Of a stretch of DNA of 64,000 bases, positions 11,294 through 26,000 are shown one piece after another (the first letter of the stretch is position 1; every line of letters begins with the position of its first letter). Source of the DNA: Aurelia coerulea. Its lineage: Eukaryota; Cnidaria; Scyphozoa; Semaeostomeae; Ulmaridae. Position numbers and translations under genes: made by a program. Where the stretch lies: the NCBI GenBank assembly GCA_039566865.1, contig CM076960.1, positions 1,178,001-1,242,000 on the forward strand, read 5' to 3'. The notes below the pieces were generated by a model. The model was not told the DNA's origin. It ran no database searches and saw only the letters and a list, made by a program, of their open reading frames with translations.

Positions 11294-13297
11294 TATTATA
11301 GCAACATTGTACAACACGCATACAAAAAGATTGTTTCTTTACTGCAATGTTGTCAAACTTTTAAGAACAAGGCATCCAAAGTTTTTAACAATTTTTCATG
11401 ATACAACCAAACATGCAAAAAGTGGCGAATTAATTCGATAATTTCGACATTGAGGTATCAGTGTTTCATAATTTTCACCAGAAATTCAGTTTAGCCCAAA
11501 GCACCAAACGTTCCACGCAATAGACCTCTTGGCTATTCTGGAAAAGAGCCTGGATCGAGCGATCTTTTCACACATTTGTGTCCCATTTTTCTACAAGAAA
11601 ATTGACTGAATTTCGTTAGAGCTTCTACCACTTTTGTGCACATTCGAAAATTCTACAAAAAGTATCGAAATATCGTTCGATTCAGATCCTTTTTTAGAAG
11701 AGCTAAGAGGTATATTTTGGTACAGCAGAGTCACGCTAATAACCCAAAGTCTAGTGTTAAATTTAGACTGTAGTTTCTCAACATATTCATCTTTCACGAT
11801 TGTTTTGCGTTGCTCAAACTAAAATTCGTGAATTTTGGTAAGGGTAAGGAAGAGCAAACTATCAATTCCTGTTCCAGACTGTTTCCTAAAACTGAATTGT
11901 TATCCCTTGCGGCCAATTCTCACAAATGCAAAATATTCAAAAGGACTTTAGATATCACATGCTAAATATCTTCGTTTATCAAGCTTGTCAAGAGCAAAAG
12001 TGCCACTTTAGTTTGGTCAAGAATACGAGAACTGTCCTTCTTGAAACTTCAAAATTAACGAAGATATTGATACACGAGTGCGCTGAAGATAGCATAAGGG
12101 AATTTTTTACCCTTTTCTTTGCAAGATAAATCGATCCGGACTAACACAAAGGATAATGGCAAAAAATCCCCTGCCTCATCTTTAGTGCAATCGTCCATTT
12201 CTGTTCTCTTTGGCGACTTCTTGAACTGTACCCTGAGTACCACACCCCCCCCCCAAGACAGAAAGAAGTACAGTAAACACCCGTGTATAAGAAGCTACAA
12301 TTTTGCAAGTCAGCCTGTGTTCTTACACAATTAATGGTTGGTTCTAATAACATAGGGTTTGATTTGATAATTTCAGCCTGTAGGCTCTTAAATCCACTAA
12401 GATCTTGTTCACTTGTGTTTACCGTATCGTTCAAAGTTGGTCTGGTCAGGGTACCTCGAGTGGGTGTGATATCCAAGTAAAGTAAGAGCCCGCAAAATAG
12501 AAACCGGTTTTTCAAAATAGCTCGTTTAGTTTGTTATTAAAAGGGCATTATCTGGAAATAGGCTGAAAAGTTTCTTATCACATGGATAAGAAACCTTCAA
12601 TGATTTCAACTTATATTCTTAAAGAAAACCAAGAACAAACACTATCGAACAGTATGTTCTTGTTACCTAGCATTCGCTCTAAATTTACTCAACCATAGCA
12701 TACATGCCAAGTATAGACGGAGATGCTTTTGCATGAAATCATTAAAAAATGTTTGGCACCTGATTTTAACAATGATTGAATTTATTTGGGATGGATCCTC
12801 CTGTAAGAAACCTTCCTAAATCAGGCTGAGCAGTTTCTTATATGAGGGCATCATTTCTACAAAAATTGAGGTTTCTCATAAAGTGCTTTCTATTTTGCAG
12901 GTTCTTACAGCTTCTGCGAAAGTTGTCTTCAGAGAAAAAGCTGCTGATCCTTCACAATCATTTATTTGTTAGAAATATTTACATCTAAACTGTTCAACAG
13001 TTGAATACCAATATTTTCGTGTTAATTCATTAATATGGATACAATTTCAATAAAGGGAATAAATACACACATGCAATACAGTACAACTTCTGTAAAATTT
13101 GTATGTTACACTGTTACACGTTTTCTTTATAAGAAACTTAGATAAGGCTGTATTAATAAAAGTCTCTTAATTAAACATGAACATATTCGCATTTAAGTAG
13201 TAAAAGTTTCTTAATTCGAACAGCGTCTCTTACTGAGTACCTGAAGTTTCTTTCAAGCTATTAGATTAAACGAAAGATGCATCAACCAATCCGAACG

Positions 13298-13690
13298 AAC
13301 AAGGACAAATTCTGTAAAACAATAGCATGAGGGGCTTTTGTTGACACCTCAATTCAAAGCAATTAGAGATTGCAGAGAAAGGAAATTCTCTCAACCAGTA
13401 ATTCAAAACAAACAAAGCCGCAAAAGTTTCTCTGGAACCCAGGTAGCTAGCTCCCTCGTTGTGCATTCCAGGAATTGTTTTTTAGAGCAAACGTGAGCAT
13501 ATATCAAGAGGAGAAGGGTATAGCTACGCAGCTGCCTCGGGCATTTAATTTGCTTGGTCCAGAAGCTGAACAGTAAGTGTTTTGATTACACCCACAAAAT
13601 AAGAGAATTGAATCGGCTCCCAATCGGCTTCTGAACCAAACGAATAAAATGCCCGAGGTAGATGTGTAGCTATACCCTTCTTCTTTCGAT
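13298..13690. mobile_element. Truncated copy of the 600-bp foldback family
   Basis: Begins AACAAGGACAAATTCTGTAA and follows the left arm and centre of the full copies at 36663-37262. The right arm stops near 13690. Confidence 0.75.
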
Positions 13691-14049
13691 CTATGCTCAG
13701 ATTTTTGAAGGACCTTTGAGATTCTTTGTGAGATTTTCAAATATGTTTTGAAAATTCTAAGACTTTATTGAGATTTCTGAGATCTTCAAAATTGTTTCAA
13801 GATTTTGCACCATTTTGAGAATTTTAACAATTTTTGAGATCTTCAAAAAATTGTCGTAAAATCTTGTGACAATTTGTATCATTTGTTGAGGAAGAAATCT
13901 GGGATTTTTGGAAGTTTTCGAAACTTTGAATATTTTCTCTGGATTTTCTGAGATTTTGTGACGATCTTTATGATGAAGATTTTCAGGATTTTTGTACGAA
14001 AGTATTCAAGATTTTGGACAGCTTTGGAGTGCTATGCTGCGTGATATAA

Positions 14050-17000
14050 TCAAGCGTGGAGACTACTGGTCCTTCTAAACCATACAAATTGATCATTTTT
14101 CGCTGAATACGCATCCGCAGATTGGCTGTTTTCAGGATCGTTGCTCCTAATGGATTTACTCGATGCTCTGCCTCCGCAATTCTGTTTGAAATGCGCAGCA
14201 CCATTGTTGCTTATGATCTCTTGTTCTTTACTGCAAATCAGCCAATACGTATTGAGGTTCCCAACACCCTGAAAGAGCAGATGAACACTGTTGAAAATAT
14301 GCGTCGAAGTGAGTCTCGAAAACCCTAAAACTAGGGGGTCTACCTTGGAAAGAACAATGTGCCTGCCATATGAAACACTTCAGAAATACTTCAGACGCGG
14401 GGTGAGTGGTCAAGTGGCTTATACAGTTTCCGTCAGGTGACTGAAGTTACGCTCGAGCAGGTGAGTTCAAACTCCGGACGGGCGACCTCTCGGAGGCCAA
14501 ACCTCGCAACTCACTTCACCGTCCTTCGGAAGGGACGTTAAACTAGGGGTTCTATGCCTGGATGCGGCATGCATAGTGGGCCTAAATTAGCTTTCAATAG
14601 CTAGAAGTCCTTTTAGCCCAGTTAAAATAAACTACTGAAAAAAAGACCCTGCCCAGGAAAAAAATATTATTGGAAACACAATAGCAAAATGGCTAGTGTT
14701 GTTGTTTTCAAATGTCTTTATAAAATTTTCAACTTATCCTGGAAAAATTAGTTTTTTCACATACCTCTTCTGTTAATCTATTTTTCAATCCAGCCTGATT
14801 TCAGGCTATCCTGGAACCAAAATGCGAAAAAGTATACTCCTGTTCTGGATGTTGTTACTGAAATCGATACCCTATCGGCAGGAATCACTGGGTGCTTGAT
14901 CTAATAGCAGCACCTCCTGGCCCTAAAACCGATAACAGGTTTCAGAAAACCGAGCAACCACCTCTAAATTCAGCTAAAACAGTGGTAACGTCTACCCACA
15001 TGATGCATACGATCTCCTTTCTATGTCGGAGATGATTGCAAATAGTTATCAAAAATTCTAAAACTAAAATGAATGCCTCCAACACGCTGGTAGAAGAGAA
15101 AATTAGTGGATCAAGAACCGAACCTGCGAACCGTCATCCTCTAAGACCCCCATTTGAAATGCAAGAAACTGGGAACCAACTCGTTTCAAGGAAAGCTTTC
15201 CAAAAGCGAATATAAAGTGGGCACGCTCAATATGTCCCCGTCTAGTGTAAGAAAGCATTTCTATGTCTATAAAAACTTGTTTTTACATCTTATATTTGTT
15301 AACAACTTAATATTTTAGACATCAAAATGTTTCCTTTTTAGAATGAGATTAGCAATTTGCAATACACGAAGCACAGCAGCCTGTGAGCTTACAAACAAGA
15401 TAAATAACAAAATATTCTAAACTTACCTTAACAGGAACTCTTCCCCTGTATTCAGTGATAAACTCAGAGCTTTGAAGTTCTCGATTCGTTGCCTCACTTA
15501 GATGTATTTTCATTGGCTAAAATGACAAAAATGTCAAAGAATAAACAAATGCTTATTGAGTAGAAAGAGAAAATAGTCATCGTTGCTGAAGTCTGATCCC
15601 ATTTCCACTGTACCGGTAAACATTTGATCAGCTAAAAAGTTGTTACGGTTCACAAGCATCTACACTGCTCCAGAACAAAAATTTTCTGTGGATAAAAGGA
15701 ACGAAATTGTCACAGATTTGCAGGAGGAGTGCAACTTGGAGGCAGATCCGATACACTTTTGTTGCAGATCTTAAGTGGAACCGGTCCAATATAAACAGAT
15801 CTCTGTCTCACAATAGAAGTCACGTGAGATTTGCAATAACGCAAAAATATCACGCAAAACATTTCCATTTGTTATTATTCGCAGACATTTCACGTGACAT
15901 CTTATTTGAGACAGACTTTAGTTAATTGTGGAAATAGCCAGTCAGTAGGGAATCTTTTGACATACACCAGTCCCTTATAATTCCCCAACAGTGATCCACA
16001 ATTTCCCCATCAGCGAAATGCCCTTGTTTTCAGAAAGAATACTGAGCTAGTCAAAAATAATATCCTACGTTTTCCGAAATGTATGACTAAGAAATCATGG
16101 ACCACTTGAAATAAACCTTGAATTTTATAAAAAAGAAAAGGTCAACTGACATATGAATATTCATTTTATCGAAATTTGCTATGCCATCTTAGAAGTATGC
16201 CAGATTTTGCCAGATTTTACCTAATAAGGACATTTAGAGTGCCCTTTTAATTGATTCCCCCACCAGTTGAAAGTGCTGTGGGGCAGTGGCGTAATCCCCT
16301 GACATTGCAGCCAGAACAGTCAGGCGGACAGGGTTCGATACCCGGTAGAGCCCCACCACTTGAGCATCATGACAAGAGGTCGCAGACTCGATTAGGCCTA
16401 TCCTACTTCTGTGACCCCAGCGCCTGGCGCTAAAAACCGCAACTTCACCCTTCATCTTCATCAGTAAAACATTCTTGAAAGATGCCCTGCCCAATCAGGA
16501 TATCCATTTAACTTCCGCAAGATCAACTGCTTTTGAAATCAAAATATCTAAAGCAACGCAACAAATCTAAGAACTTACACTTCCAGTGCTCTGCATTCGC
16601 GATGCAACATTAACAGTGTTCCCAAATAAACAATACTGCAAAGTAGTTTGGCCAATAACTCCCGCTACAACTGGGCCAGAGTGGATACCTTGGAGAAGAA
16701 AAAATCGTCTTTAAAGTGAATGAATGGAGCTAAGGGGAGGTAATCTATAAATAGGCCAAAGAAAGCACCTACGCATGCTATTTTCCTCTAAAAAACATCC
16801 ACGAACGATTCGAAGTCATGGAATACAATAGGCTAATACTGCCGCTCGAGATTCCTGCCGCGCGAAGCTTTATCTCCGTTGATTCTCTTTTAATTAAATC
16901 TGAGAGACAGGAGACCGCAAAAAGTTAGCATAAATTCTTTCAAGCGGCATGTAAGTGAGGCAAATTAATGTTTATCAGCAAACTTTAGGAGCAGGCAAAT

Positions 17001-20000
17001 TTTATTATATGCGCATTTTTTCTTCATAAGAAACCGCTTAAAAGAAACGGTAGGCTTATTTTTTTCGAAAGTTAAGAAACAACCCCACCTGAATTTAAAA
17101 AGCTAAGAAACTTTTGTAATTTGCAGTTTTAATTTTCCTATCGCAGACACTGTACAGTTATAGCAACTGTTTGGACATTATTTTGAGTGCGAATTATTTT
17201 ATTTACTGGTTTTGAGATCTTACTAGCTAAGTAATTTGGGAGCCCTTTAGACAAAACGAAATTAACTCCACACTTCCTGCATTAGAAATATAAGAAACAC
17301 GTAAAAAATGTTGATAGCAAAATGGCCCAAAAATTTAAGAAACTGTTTGATGATTTTTGAAAATTTTTCACTTTTTATAGCGTCACCCGGTAGATATCAC
17401 AGAAAAGTATAGACTTACGACGATGAGTCCCTTGTATCCCTGCGGTACCTTGCTCACAGGGACTCATAATGAAACAGTTAAAAACCTGACCCTAACTTCT
17501 GCATTCGATCGATCGAATCTGGATCGAACGACTGCTTCGGCTCTGTTCAACGGTCACTCCTCAGAAAGTAAACGCGATAGAAACCACGGTAAGCAGACAC
17601 TTAATCAACAAAACTTGGTATTCATCTGAAGAAGGAAGTTCACTTTACCTGGTGAGTGCAAAATAAGTCTTTTAATGCTGCAATTTAAGACCAAAACACA
17701 ACAGAGAAATCTTCAAGTACCTGCTGCAGCAACTTCCTTCAAATTAAGTAAGCTGCGTCAATCGAATTGAAGGTTCGAAACTTATTGTTCTTCGCCAAAT
17801 CTCGCAATCTGATTGGTATGCTAGGAATCCCAGCATATTAGGCCTAATAGGGTCAACTTTTTCAGAGTAATATTATGAGTCTCTGTTGACTGAAGCCCCA
17901 TCAAGAAGTCAAAGAGCACAGGGAAACAAGAGACTCATCGTCATAAGTCTAAGAAAAGTATAGCCTCCAAATCTTTACATTAGTGTACAAATGTCGGTGT
18001 AAAATTCTATGGCCTATTTCTTTGAAATGAACAGCACAAAAGAAACTTTAGCTACTTTGCCATAATTCTACCAGTGGACTTCTCTCAAATCTTCAATATT
18101 TTAGATTATACCGGGTGTCCCAAAAAAAAGTACTCCCGTTTGAAAAATCACCAAAATTTGATTTCACGGCCGATCTTCGATTTTCTTTCTTTGTCAAGTA
18201 TATCAAGGACCAAATTATTTTCCAATATATAGCTGATCTTGTAATTGGCGTAAAAAGTAGCAAATTTAGCTCTTTTGAGTACTACCTGGTTTTGAATCAT
18301 ACTGCAAAAAAGCACTGATGATTGCCAGATCAATTTATTTGTGCATGTAAAGCATCTAGTTAATGCTCACCATCATGACAGACCTCAATGATGATAAAAA
18401 ATCTGAAAATTTTGACTCTTTGACAAGATTGAGTATTTTTCTTAAAAACTATAGCTCAAAATAAGGTTTTTCAACGTGTAATTTTTCTACCTTCCTGTAT
18501 CAAAAGCAAACATTTCATCACCTATAAATATTTTTGGGTCTTTGACAAAGAAACTCAAAAAGAAAGTTTTATCAAAGGTTTGATTATGAATTTTTGGTGA
18601 TTTCTGAAACAGGACTACTTTTTTTTGGGACACCCGGTATTATTAATCTATATTACAGATATCAAAAATAATTTCAACTCACGATCTGCACCCTACATTT
18701 TGTCCAAAAAACTGAAACAATGTGGATACAATCACAACTTACCAATTTGCAACTCCAATGGTTTATTCGAAAGAGGATTGATCAATGTTTGAACTTTTTG
18801 TAACATGCTGAGTGCCATCAATGCCATTTCTCTCGCATGTTTTTCAATTTTGACAGGAACACCGCTAACAAGCATGTATACACCACCACCAATTGTTTCA
18901 AACTACAATAAACATGAATAAACAGGACATATTCACAGTTTTCATCCTTAATAGAATCTAAAATTTCAAAGAAAGGGTTCCAGGCTTGTATTTAATTTTT
19001 GCTGGTCAAGAGCGTTGTTTATCTATAAGACAACATTGTAAACCCTTTTAAAAGTATAGAGATGATTTAAGTATGACGCTAGAACCCTTTCTTTCAAACA
19101 CTATAGATTTTAACATTGCGGAGAACAACAGAAGCGCTATTTTTGAAGCAACCACTTATTTTGCCTTTCTTCTCCCATAAATCAGCAACCGCTTACAAGA
19201 TTGACTCAAACAAGGTCTAGAACTCTCAGTTGAAACCTGACCTATGCAACTGTGTAAAAGCTGAGATAATTAAAGCTATAGATCCTTCACAGTAGCCACA
19301 CAAACGGGGCACATTTTTGCTATAAACTTTTAAAAATTTACTAACATGTTACTAATTACAATACCTGCAAACTATGAAAAGTGTTAGGGAAAATTGGCCG
19401 AGGTATGAGAACTTTTAACCAGTTTAAAGTTCTAGCCCACCCCGGTATCCAGAGTTATAAATGACTGACCCCTAACTAATAAATACTCACCTTATAAACT
19501 TTGTGACTTTCACTGAGAATATCAAATAATGAGAAAACTTCACTGACCAGCTGGACAACAGTCATCGCATCAACTTTGATACAAATAGCATTAAAATCTT
19601 GAATTATTCCAAACAAGATTGTTACATCGTCAAATGTCTGCAAAAAAGATGAAAATAGTCAATTTATGTCTCGTTCAATTCTACCCTGACAATCCCCCGG
19701 GCGGCCCAGGGGTCAACAAAAATTTCTTGCCCAAATGCCCGGGGGCCGGGCAAACATTTTGGCGAATACCCGGGGACCGGGCACTGACAAGATCCATATT
19801 CCCAGTAACTTTATAAACAAAAGCATCTCGTATTGTCAAATGTCCCGTGGGCCAAGGAAAATTTGGCTGTCAAATGCCCGAGGGCCGGGAATTGTTATAA
19901 GCAAATGTCAAAGGCTGTCCCAGGGGGGTCAGAGCAGAAATTGTACAAGACATTAAAGACACATAGCCAACCACCACCACCACCACGACCACCATCATCA

Positions 20001-23000
20001 CCACCACCACCATCATCATCATCATTTATCTCTTTGACTAATAAATTCAATTTTAGTTTTGAATATCGACAACGTAAATTCTACTCCACATCACGCCCAA
20101 CGTTTCAACTTTCTTTCTGCTCACTCAGTAAGTTATGTGAGCTAATCACTATGCTTTAGGCTATCAATCAAGAAAATGATACAAAACAAATTTAATGGGG
20201 ATTTAAGCATATACAAGCCTTTGATAAAAATAACCTTACAAAGACAATAGGTCGATACACGTGCCGCACCATATTTGGGTAACTGATCTACGTCAACAGC
20301 AAATCCTGATATTTGATAGGCTAGAATTTGACCGTAAGTGGCTTGAGCCACTTAGCATAATATCCAAATATTTAAACCGGCGTAAGAAGGTTGGTGTAAA
20401 ATTCAATGACCTATTTCTTCTGATTGAATGGCTTGAAAGAAACTTTGAATAATTATCTATAATTCTACCGTTGGATTTTCAAAAATTTTGAATACTTTTT
20501 GGAAATTACAGCGTATCTTACATTTCAACTCATTTGAGGGTGTGACTTCATCAAATTTTTAAATCAGAAACCAGATGGGTGACAGACTTTTACTTGATAC
20601 CATATTGTAGGCATTCATAAACTTTAGTTTTCTTCGAAATTATTTCATGTTACGTCAAACAGTTTAGAAATTACATTGGTTTTAAGTTTTTTTTTGAAAA
20701 ATTTTCTTGAATTCTTGAAAAAGCAGAAAAACATTCTAATTCTGAAAATATTGAAGTTTTCAGAAAAGTCCAACGGTAGAATTATAGAAAAATAGCTGAA
20801 GTTTCTTACAGTTCACTGAAGTTCACTTACATCACAAGTAGTTAATTCTCGATCTCCATTCTTCATTCTCTCAGCAATTTCTCTTGGCATCATACTATAA
20901 AGTAATTGCTCTGTTCTATGTTTCTCTTCTTCCAATTTCAATGTTGTCTCTCGTAGCAAATCTCCTTTCAATTTTTCCTGATGTAAGAAAATAGCAAGGT
21001 AAGATTCTAAAACATTTAAAGGGGCTGGGTCACGTAACCGTAAACAAACCTGTTATTTAAAGTTCAAGAGCTACTACAAGGATTTTGACTTAGAATTACC
21101 TAGATTTTTTGTTTTCAACTTTAAGTAGCAATTTTTCACGAAATTTGTCGTAAAAAATAACCATCAAAACGGTGTCCATCTACCCATAATCTTAAACTCA
21201 ATATACAAATTTTTTACATATGTTAACCACAACTAAATTGCTGACCATTTCGTACAAAAATCATGAAAATCGGTCTTTTCTAGGCTGATTTATGACACTT
21301 TAAAGTTGGCTCAAGACTCAACATTGCACCGGAAATTCTAAAGTAAACAACCACTTGAAATTTTGACGATCTTTAAAATTCCATTTCTCATCATTGGATG
21401 GTCCGATTTTGAAATTTTTTGTTTCTGTTAAGCCCAAGGACATCCTCTTTAATGGGGATGTAAAAATTTGAATTTTCTCGAAACTTCATTTTTTCCTACC
21501 GGGTGTCCCAAAAAAATGTATACAGATTTGGTTGACTCCAGCGATGTGAATCTAGCTTTAATCAATGGCTAACCACTCTCAAAATATTCCTCGATAGATA
21601 ACTTGAACATGGATAGCTCGTTGGTTGGTATTGCTGCTTCGAACGCAGAAATATCAATGTTGAAAGCTCAAATTTGCATCCACTTGCAAACCAGAGCTTT
21701 GGCCTTTTGGCCTAAGCAAATTCCTGAACCACATCGAAATTAAGAACTGAAATCAATGAAAGATTAAGAAACATCCCAATGGATGACTTGAAAGTGACTT
21801 CTGGAAGACAGAATAACACAAGATATAGTATTCTTCAAATTTTATCAAGGCCATCATTGATTTATACGCTGTGCTTTAAGAAATTGCTTAGGCCAAAAGG
21901 CTAAAACTCTGGTTTGCAGGAAGAGGCAAATTTGGGCTTTCAAGATTAATATGTCTGCTCTCAAATTTCCAATATCAACAAACGAGGTATCTATGTTCAA
22001 GTTAACTATCAAGGAACATTTTCAGAGTGATTAGACATCGATTGACGCTAAATTCACAGTGCTAGAGTCAACCAAATCCGTATACATTTTTTTGGGACAC
22101 CCGGTATTTATTCCATAATCTCGTTGATCTGGATCACTGTGCAACAACAGGATAAATGAAATCACACCACTCCTATAGCAGAGGAACAAACTGGGAAATC
22201 ATATTGGGGTAGTCGATAGAGACGGGGTAGAAAAAAGACATGTTTACAAGGAATGAAGAGCATAACTTACCCGATCACATGCAAATTCAATCTCTGAAAG
22301 TCTCTGGGTTCCCTGCATCGTAAGACATTGGCTTCCATCATGCATGTTCAAATCACTCAGATAAAGTCCAGAGCTTCGAAGATCATCCACTGTGCCAATA
22401 CTATGAATGAAATAAGTCAAACTTATCAACAATGGACAGACAAGCGACTATGAACTGCTGCTGTCGAAAGTATCTCTGACACTGGGAATCAGAATCAGAA
22501 GCCGTAACCTGACAGAGCGGTGGGGACTCTGGAAGGGGATCGGTGGTGGTAGCAACTGCTGTTGCTGTTGTTCTCTCGTCAGGGGTTCCTGTTATTCAGC
22601 ATCATGAGCCTAATAGGAGGGTGGGATCTCACCTCTCAGCTCACAGCTTAGAAGGTGGGATGATTTTCCCCTATAAACAGGCACTTAGCCACTTTTTGAG
22701 AGCATAAAAGGGACGATTTGATGAAAAGCAAACAAAAAATCTGAAGAGGAAATAACATCAAGTTGTTACTTCCAATTTTACGACGGCGTCCTCTTGCAAA
22801 AAAAGTCATAAGGTAATAGATGGCGAGGTGGAGAATGTTAAAGGGGCTCCGTCGCCAAAATGTAAACAAAACGATGATTTTTGCAGTTTTTTGAAAGGTG
22901 ATATCACACAGAATTTTCGTATTTTTTTTTAAAATGAAAGTTGCTGTTTGGACATAAATCATTGTACTTCACTAAGGAACAAACCAAACATTCATATCTT

Positions 23001-26000
23001 CTACGATTGCTCGGATATAAGTGGAAATTTAACTGTCACTTTTTGGTGGCTTGGGTGAAGCCACCAAACAAACTACAGAAAACAATGGATGAACAATCGA
23101 TAATTGGTGACACGTGCGAGTTTACGGATTTGTTTATTGTTTGGCGACGGAGCCCCTTCAAAAAAGATTAGATATACAAATAAATGCAAATTGATGAGAA
23201 AACAAATAAACAATGAATATGAAACATACAGTAAAAACCCGCATATAAGAAACTTACATTTTGAAATCACCCTGTTTAGGTTCTTATGCATATGATACTA
23301 TTCTTGAAAACAGGATGCAAAAAGGATAAATTGTATATCTTCAGGAAGTTAGGCCAAATATAAGAAAACAAGGTTTTCACGTACTCACTATCATGACACA
23401 ATTTCATAAAGAACAACTTTATCTACCTAGCCTTATCTGTATCAAATCCATTCATACAAGGAATTTTTCACATATGCTTTGTATCTACTTAAGTATTTGG
23501 CTAAATTTCTTAAAACATTTTATCACATATTACCAACCGGTAGTTTACATTTAACTTGTTTAAGATAAGAACCTTCCTTGAATTTAAGGATGAATAGGTT
23601 CTTCTTTAAGGGGGTGAAATTAGAACAGTTTAGGCATCAGGTTCTTATAAGTGGGTGGTTCTTATATGCGGGTTTTTACTGTACCAACAAAGATAAAGGG
23701 TAAACTTACAGTGGTGTACCAATGAACAACACCATACTCCAAGCTTCAATATACTTGATCTGTCCTCTCAGTAATAATGGTCTGCATTGTTGTCTTTGCA
23801 GCCAATTTTCAACTCTCTTTCTTCGTTTCCCTGTTTGATTATCAGCTGACATATTCTTTTGCAGGGGAAGCTTGCTCTTCTCCACTTTCAATGTATCACC
23901 TGTTACTGATTTGTATATATCTTTTGAAGCTATTACATCATCATTTAAGACTGGAAATTTTCTAATAGGAGGGGCTGAATAGGGTTTGGGGGTTTGGAAT
24001 TCGACGACTGATATATTTGTTGGAGTTTTTGGCAGCTGGTATTTTGTGATTGGATTTTGCAATTCTTCTAAACTTTGGGATTTGACTTGAGCACCTTTGC
24101 TCATTCTACTGCTAGCACATCGAAAGAGACAAGATGCTCCTATGTCACCCATTCGTTCTCTAATTGAACTAAATAAAGCATTACTAGCAAGCTTTGTGCT
24201 TTTTCGCTCTCTGTCGTTTGAGGAACGTCCTGTTCCAATGTTACTTCGTTTAGGAATTTCTGTAACGTTACTTTTGCCATGTTTCTTTGTGGTACAACCC
24301 ACATCCCTAGCGTTACTGGAGTCAATTATTATGTCACATTTTCCAATGCCAGTCTCAAGCTGCTCATCTTCTAAGGCCTTTTTAGCTTTTCTTGCACCTC
24401 CGGTGTTACCCGCAAATCTTGTGTTACCCGCAGATCTTGTATCACCCGCAGATCTAGTATTACCCACAGTTACAGCATCAGTGGACTTGCTACCATCTAG
24501 TATCTGCCTGCTTCTGAGGGTTTTCCCGAAAATAGAGAGTCTTCCCTTCTTAGAAGGCTTCAAATCATCTCCTCTACTCTCCACTTCACCTGCAGATCTA
24601 GTATTACCCACAGTTACAGCATCAGTGGACTTGCTACCATCTAGTATCTGCCTGCTTCTGAGGGTTTTCCCGAAAATAGAGAGTCTTCCCTTCTTAGAAG
24701 GCTTCAAATCATCTCCTCTACTCTCCACTGAAATCACATCAAGCAATCCATTTGCTGCCTTTTGAATATTCTTTCCCTTCAAATTACCAGATACGTTACC
24801 AGAAGAAGCATCGCAATATGTGTTTCCACTATTGACAAATTCAGCAGTATTCAAGACACGTTTCTTATCGTTGCAGCAATTCAATTCAACACTACTCTCT
24901 GAAGATTTCCTGATTCGTTCAGCTTCTTGTCCAATTGGTTCTGGTCGTAAAATATTCCGAGTGTCACTCGCCTGTTTGCTGCAATGCGAGTCATACCCAC
25001 GTGATTTCTCTGAACCAATAGAAGCCCTGAAGTTAATCTCGCATGAGAAATTTCGACCAATCGGCTCTGGGCGAGAGAATGTTGGCGATGAACTATCAAC
25101 AAATTTACAGCCATCTTCTATGTCTTGTGTGCGATCAAAATATTCTGGCTTAGGCCTGCAGATGATTTGCTCCTTGAAACGACTGTCTACCATGCAGCTT
25201 TCTGCGGTTTTGACAAAGATACGTCTGTCTGAATATTCATTGGAACTCACAAAATCCTGTCCTACTTTACAACTTCCTTGAGATTGGAAACTATTTGGCT
25301 TTTTATTACTTGTTTCATTGATCGGACACCCATCAGCCAAATGGATACTGTCCACACAATCCTCAATATTCTTGTCATCACACTCAATATTTTCTGATGT
25401 GTTGTTATCTTTGGACATTGGCTTCTTCTCAAAATTACAAATAAAATTCTGATCCCTCATCGTAGTTATTCCTTTCGTGGGCTTGGTATTGGAAACGTCG
25501 ACGGCCACTTTTGTCTGCCTTGATGTAGAACTTTTACTTCTGTCACCAGCAAAAACTGACTTTTGCATCTCATCTTTCCCAAAAGAGGCAGATTTAGACC
25601 TTGTTGACCCGGTGGAGTCTTTTTTGCAGTTTTCAACACTGGTTGCCGGTCCGCCACTTGATTCTACCGTCTTAGATCTTTGTCTCTGATACAGGGGATC
25701 CTTTCGTGGAGATGTAGGATTCACCTTTCCTAGATTCTTGATCTTTTGGATCAACTCATTTTTCTTTGTCATTCCTCGTTCTTTGTCCTTGGCATATGTG
25801 AAAAGGCTGATGTTGCTGGCTTGCTTTGCAACTAATTCGAAAATTACTCTACCATGTGTGATAAGCTGGAATAAAAGTTAAAAGAAATTAAAGGGAGTAC
25901 AAAGACCAGCATGCTTTTCGCGAAGTCATCGACTTGCTCTGCATGCACAGCTTCAAATCAAATCAAACTTATTTACAGTTGCAAATAAATAGATAACAAT

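Larger units (their letters stand above)
10130..14049. other. MITE-remnant region between kish and guanylate cyclase
   Basis: Contains degenerate copies of families with the phrases AAGAAACTC, CTCCAGTACTGGGAAAAG and GGTTCTTA, plus the palindrome at 11153-11293, a poly-C run at 12245-12255 and a truncated foldback at 13298-13690. Short open frames occur, for example one ending LLKLYLGHQRA at about 10724, but no consistent exon chain was found. The first exon of kish should be here. Confidence 0.5.

Noticed and set aside
12055..12243. Minus-strand frame containing EMDDCTKDEAGDFLPLSFV
   Set aside because: An isolated open frame of about 60 codons next to MITE remnants and a poly-C run, with no splice chain.
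24097..24765. A 222-codon plus-strand open frame
   Set aside because: It is the antisense shadow of the cyclase insert. The minus strand has conserved HNOBA sequence at both exon ends and valid splice sites.
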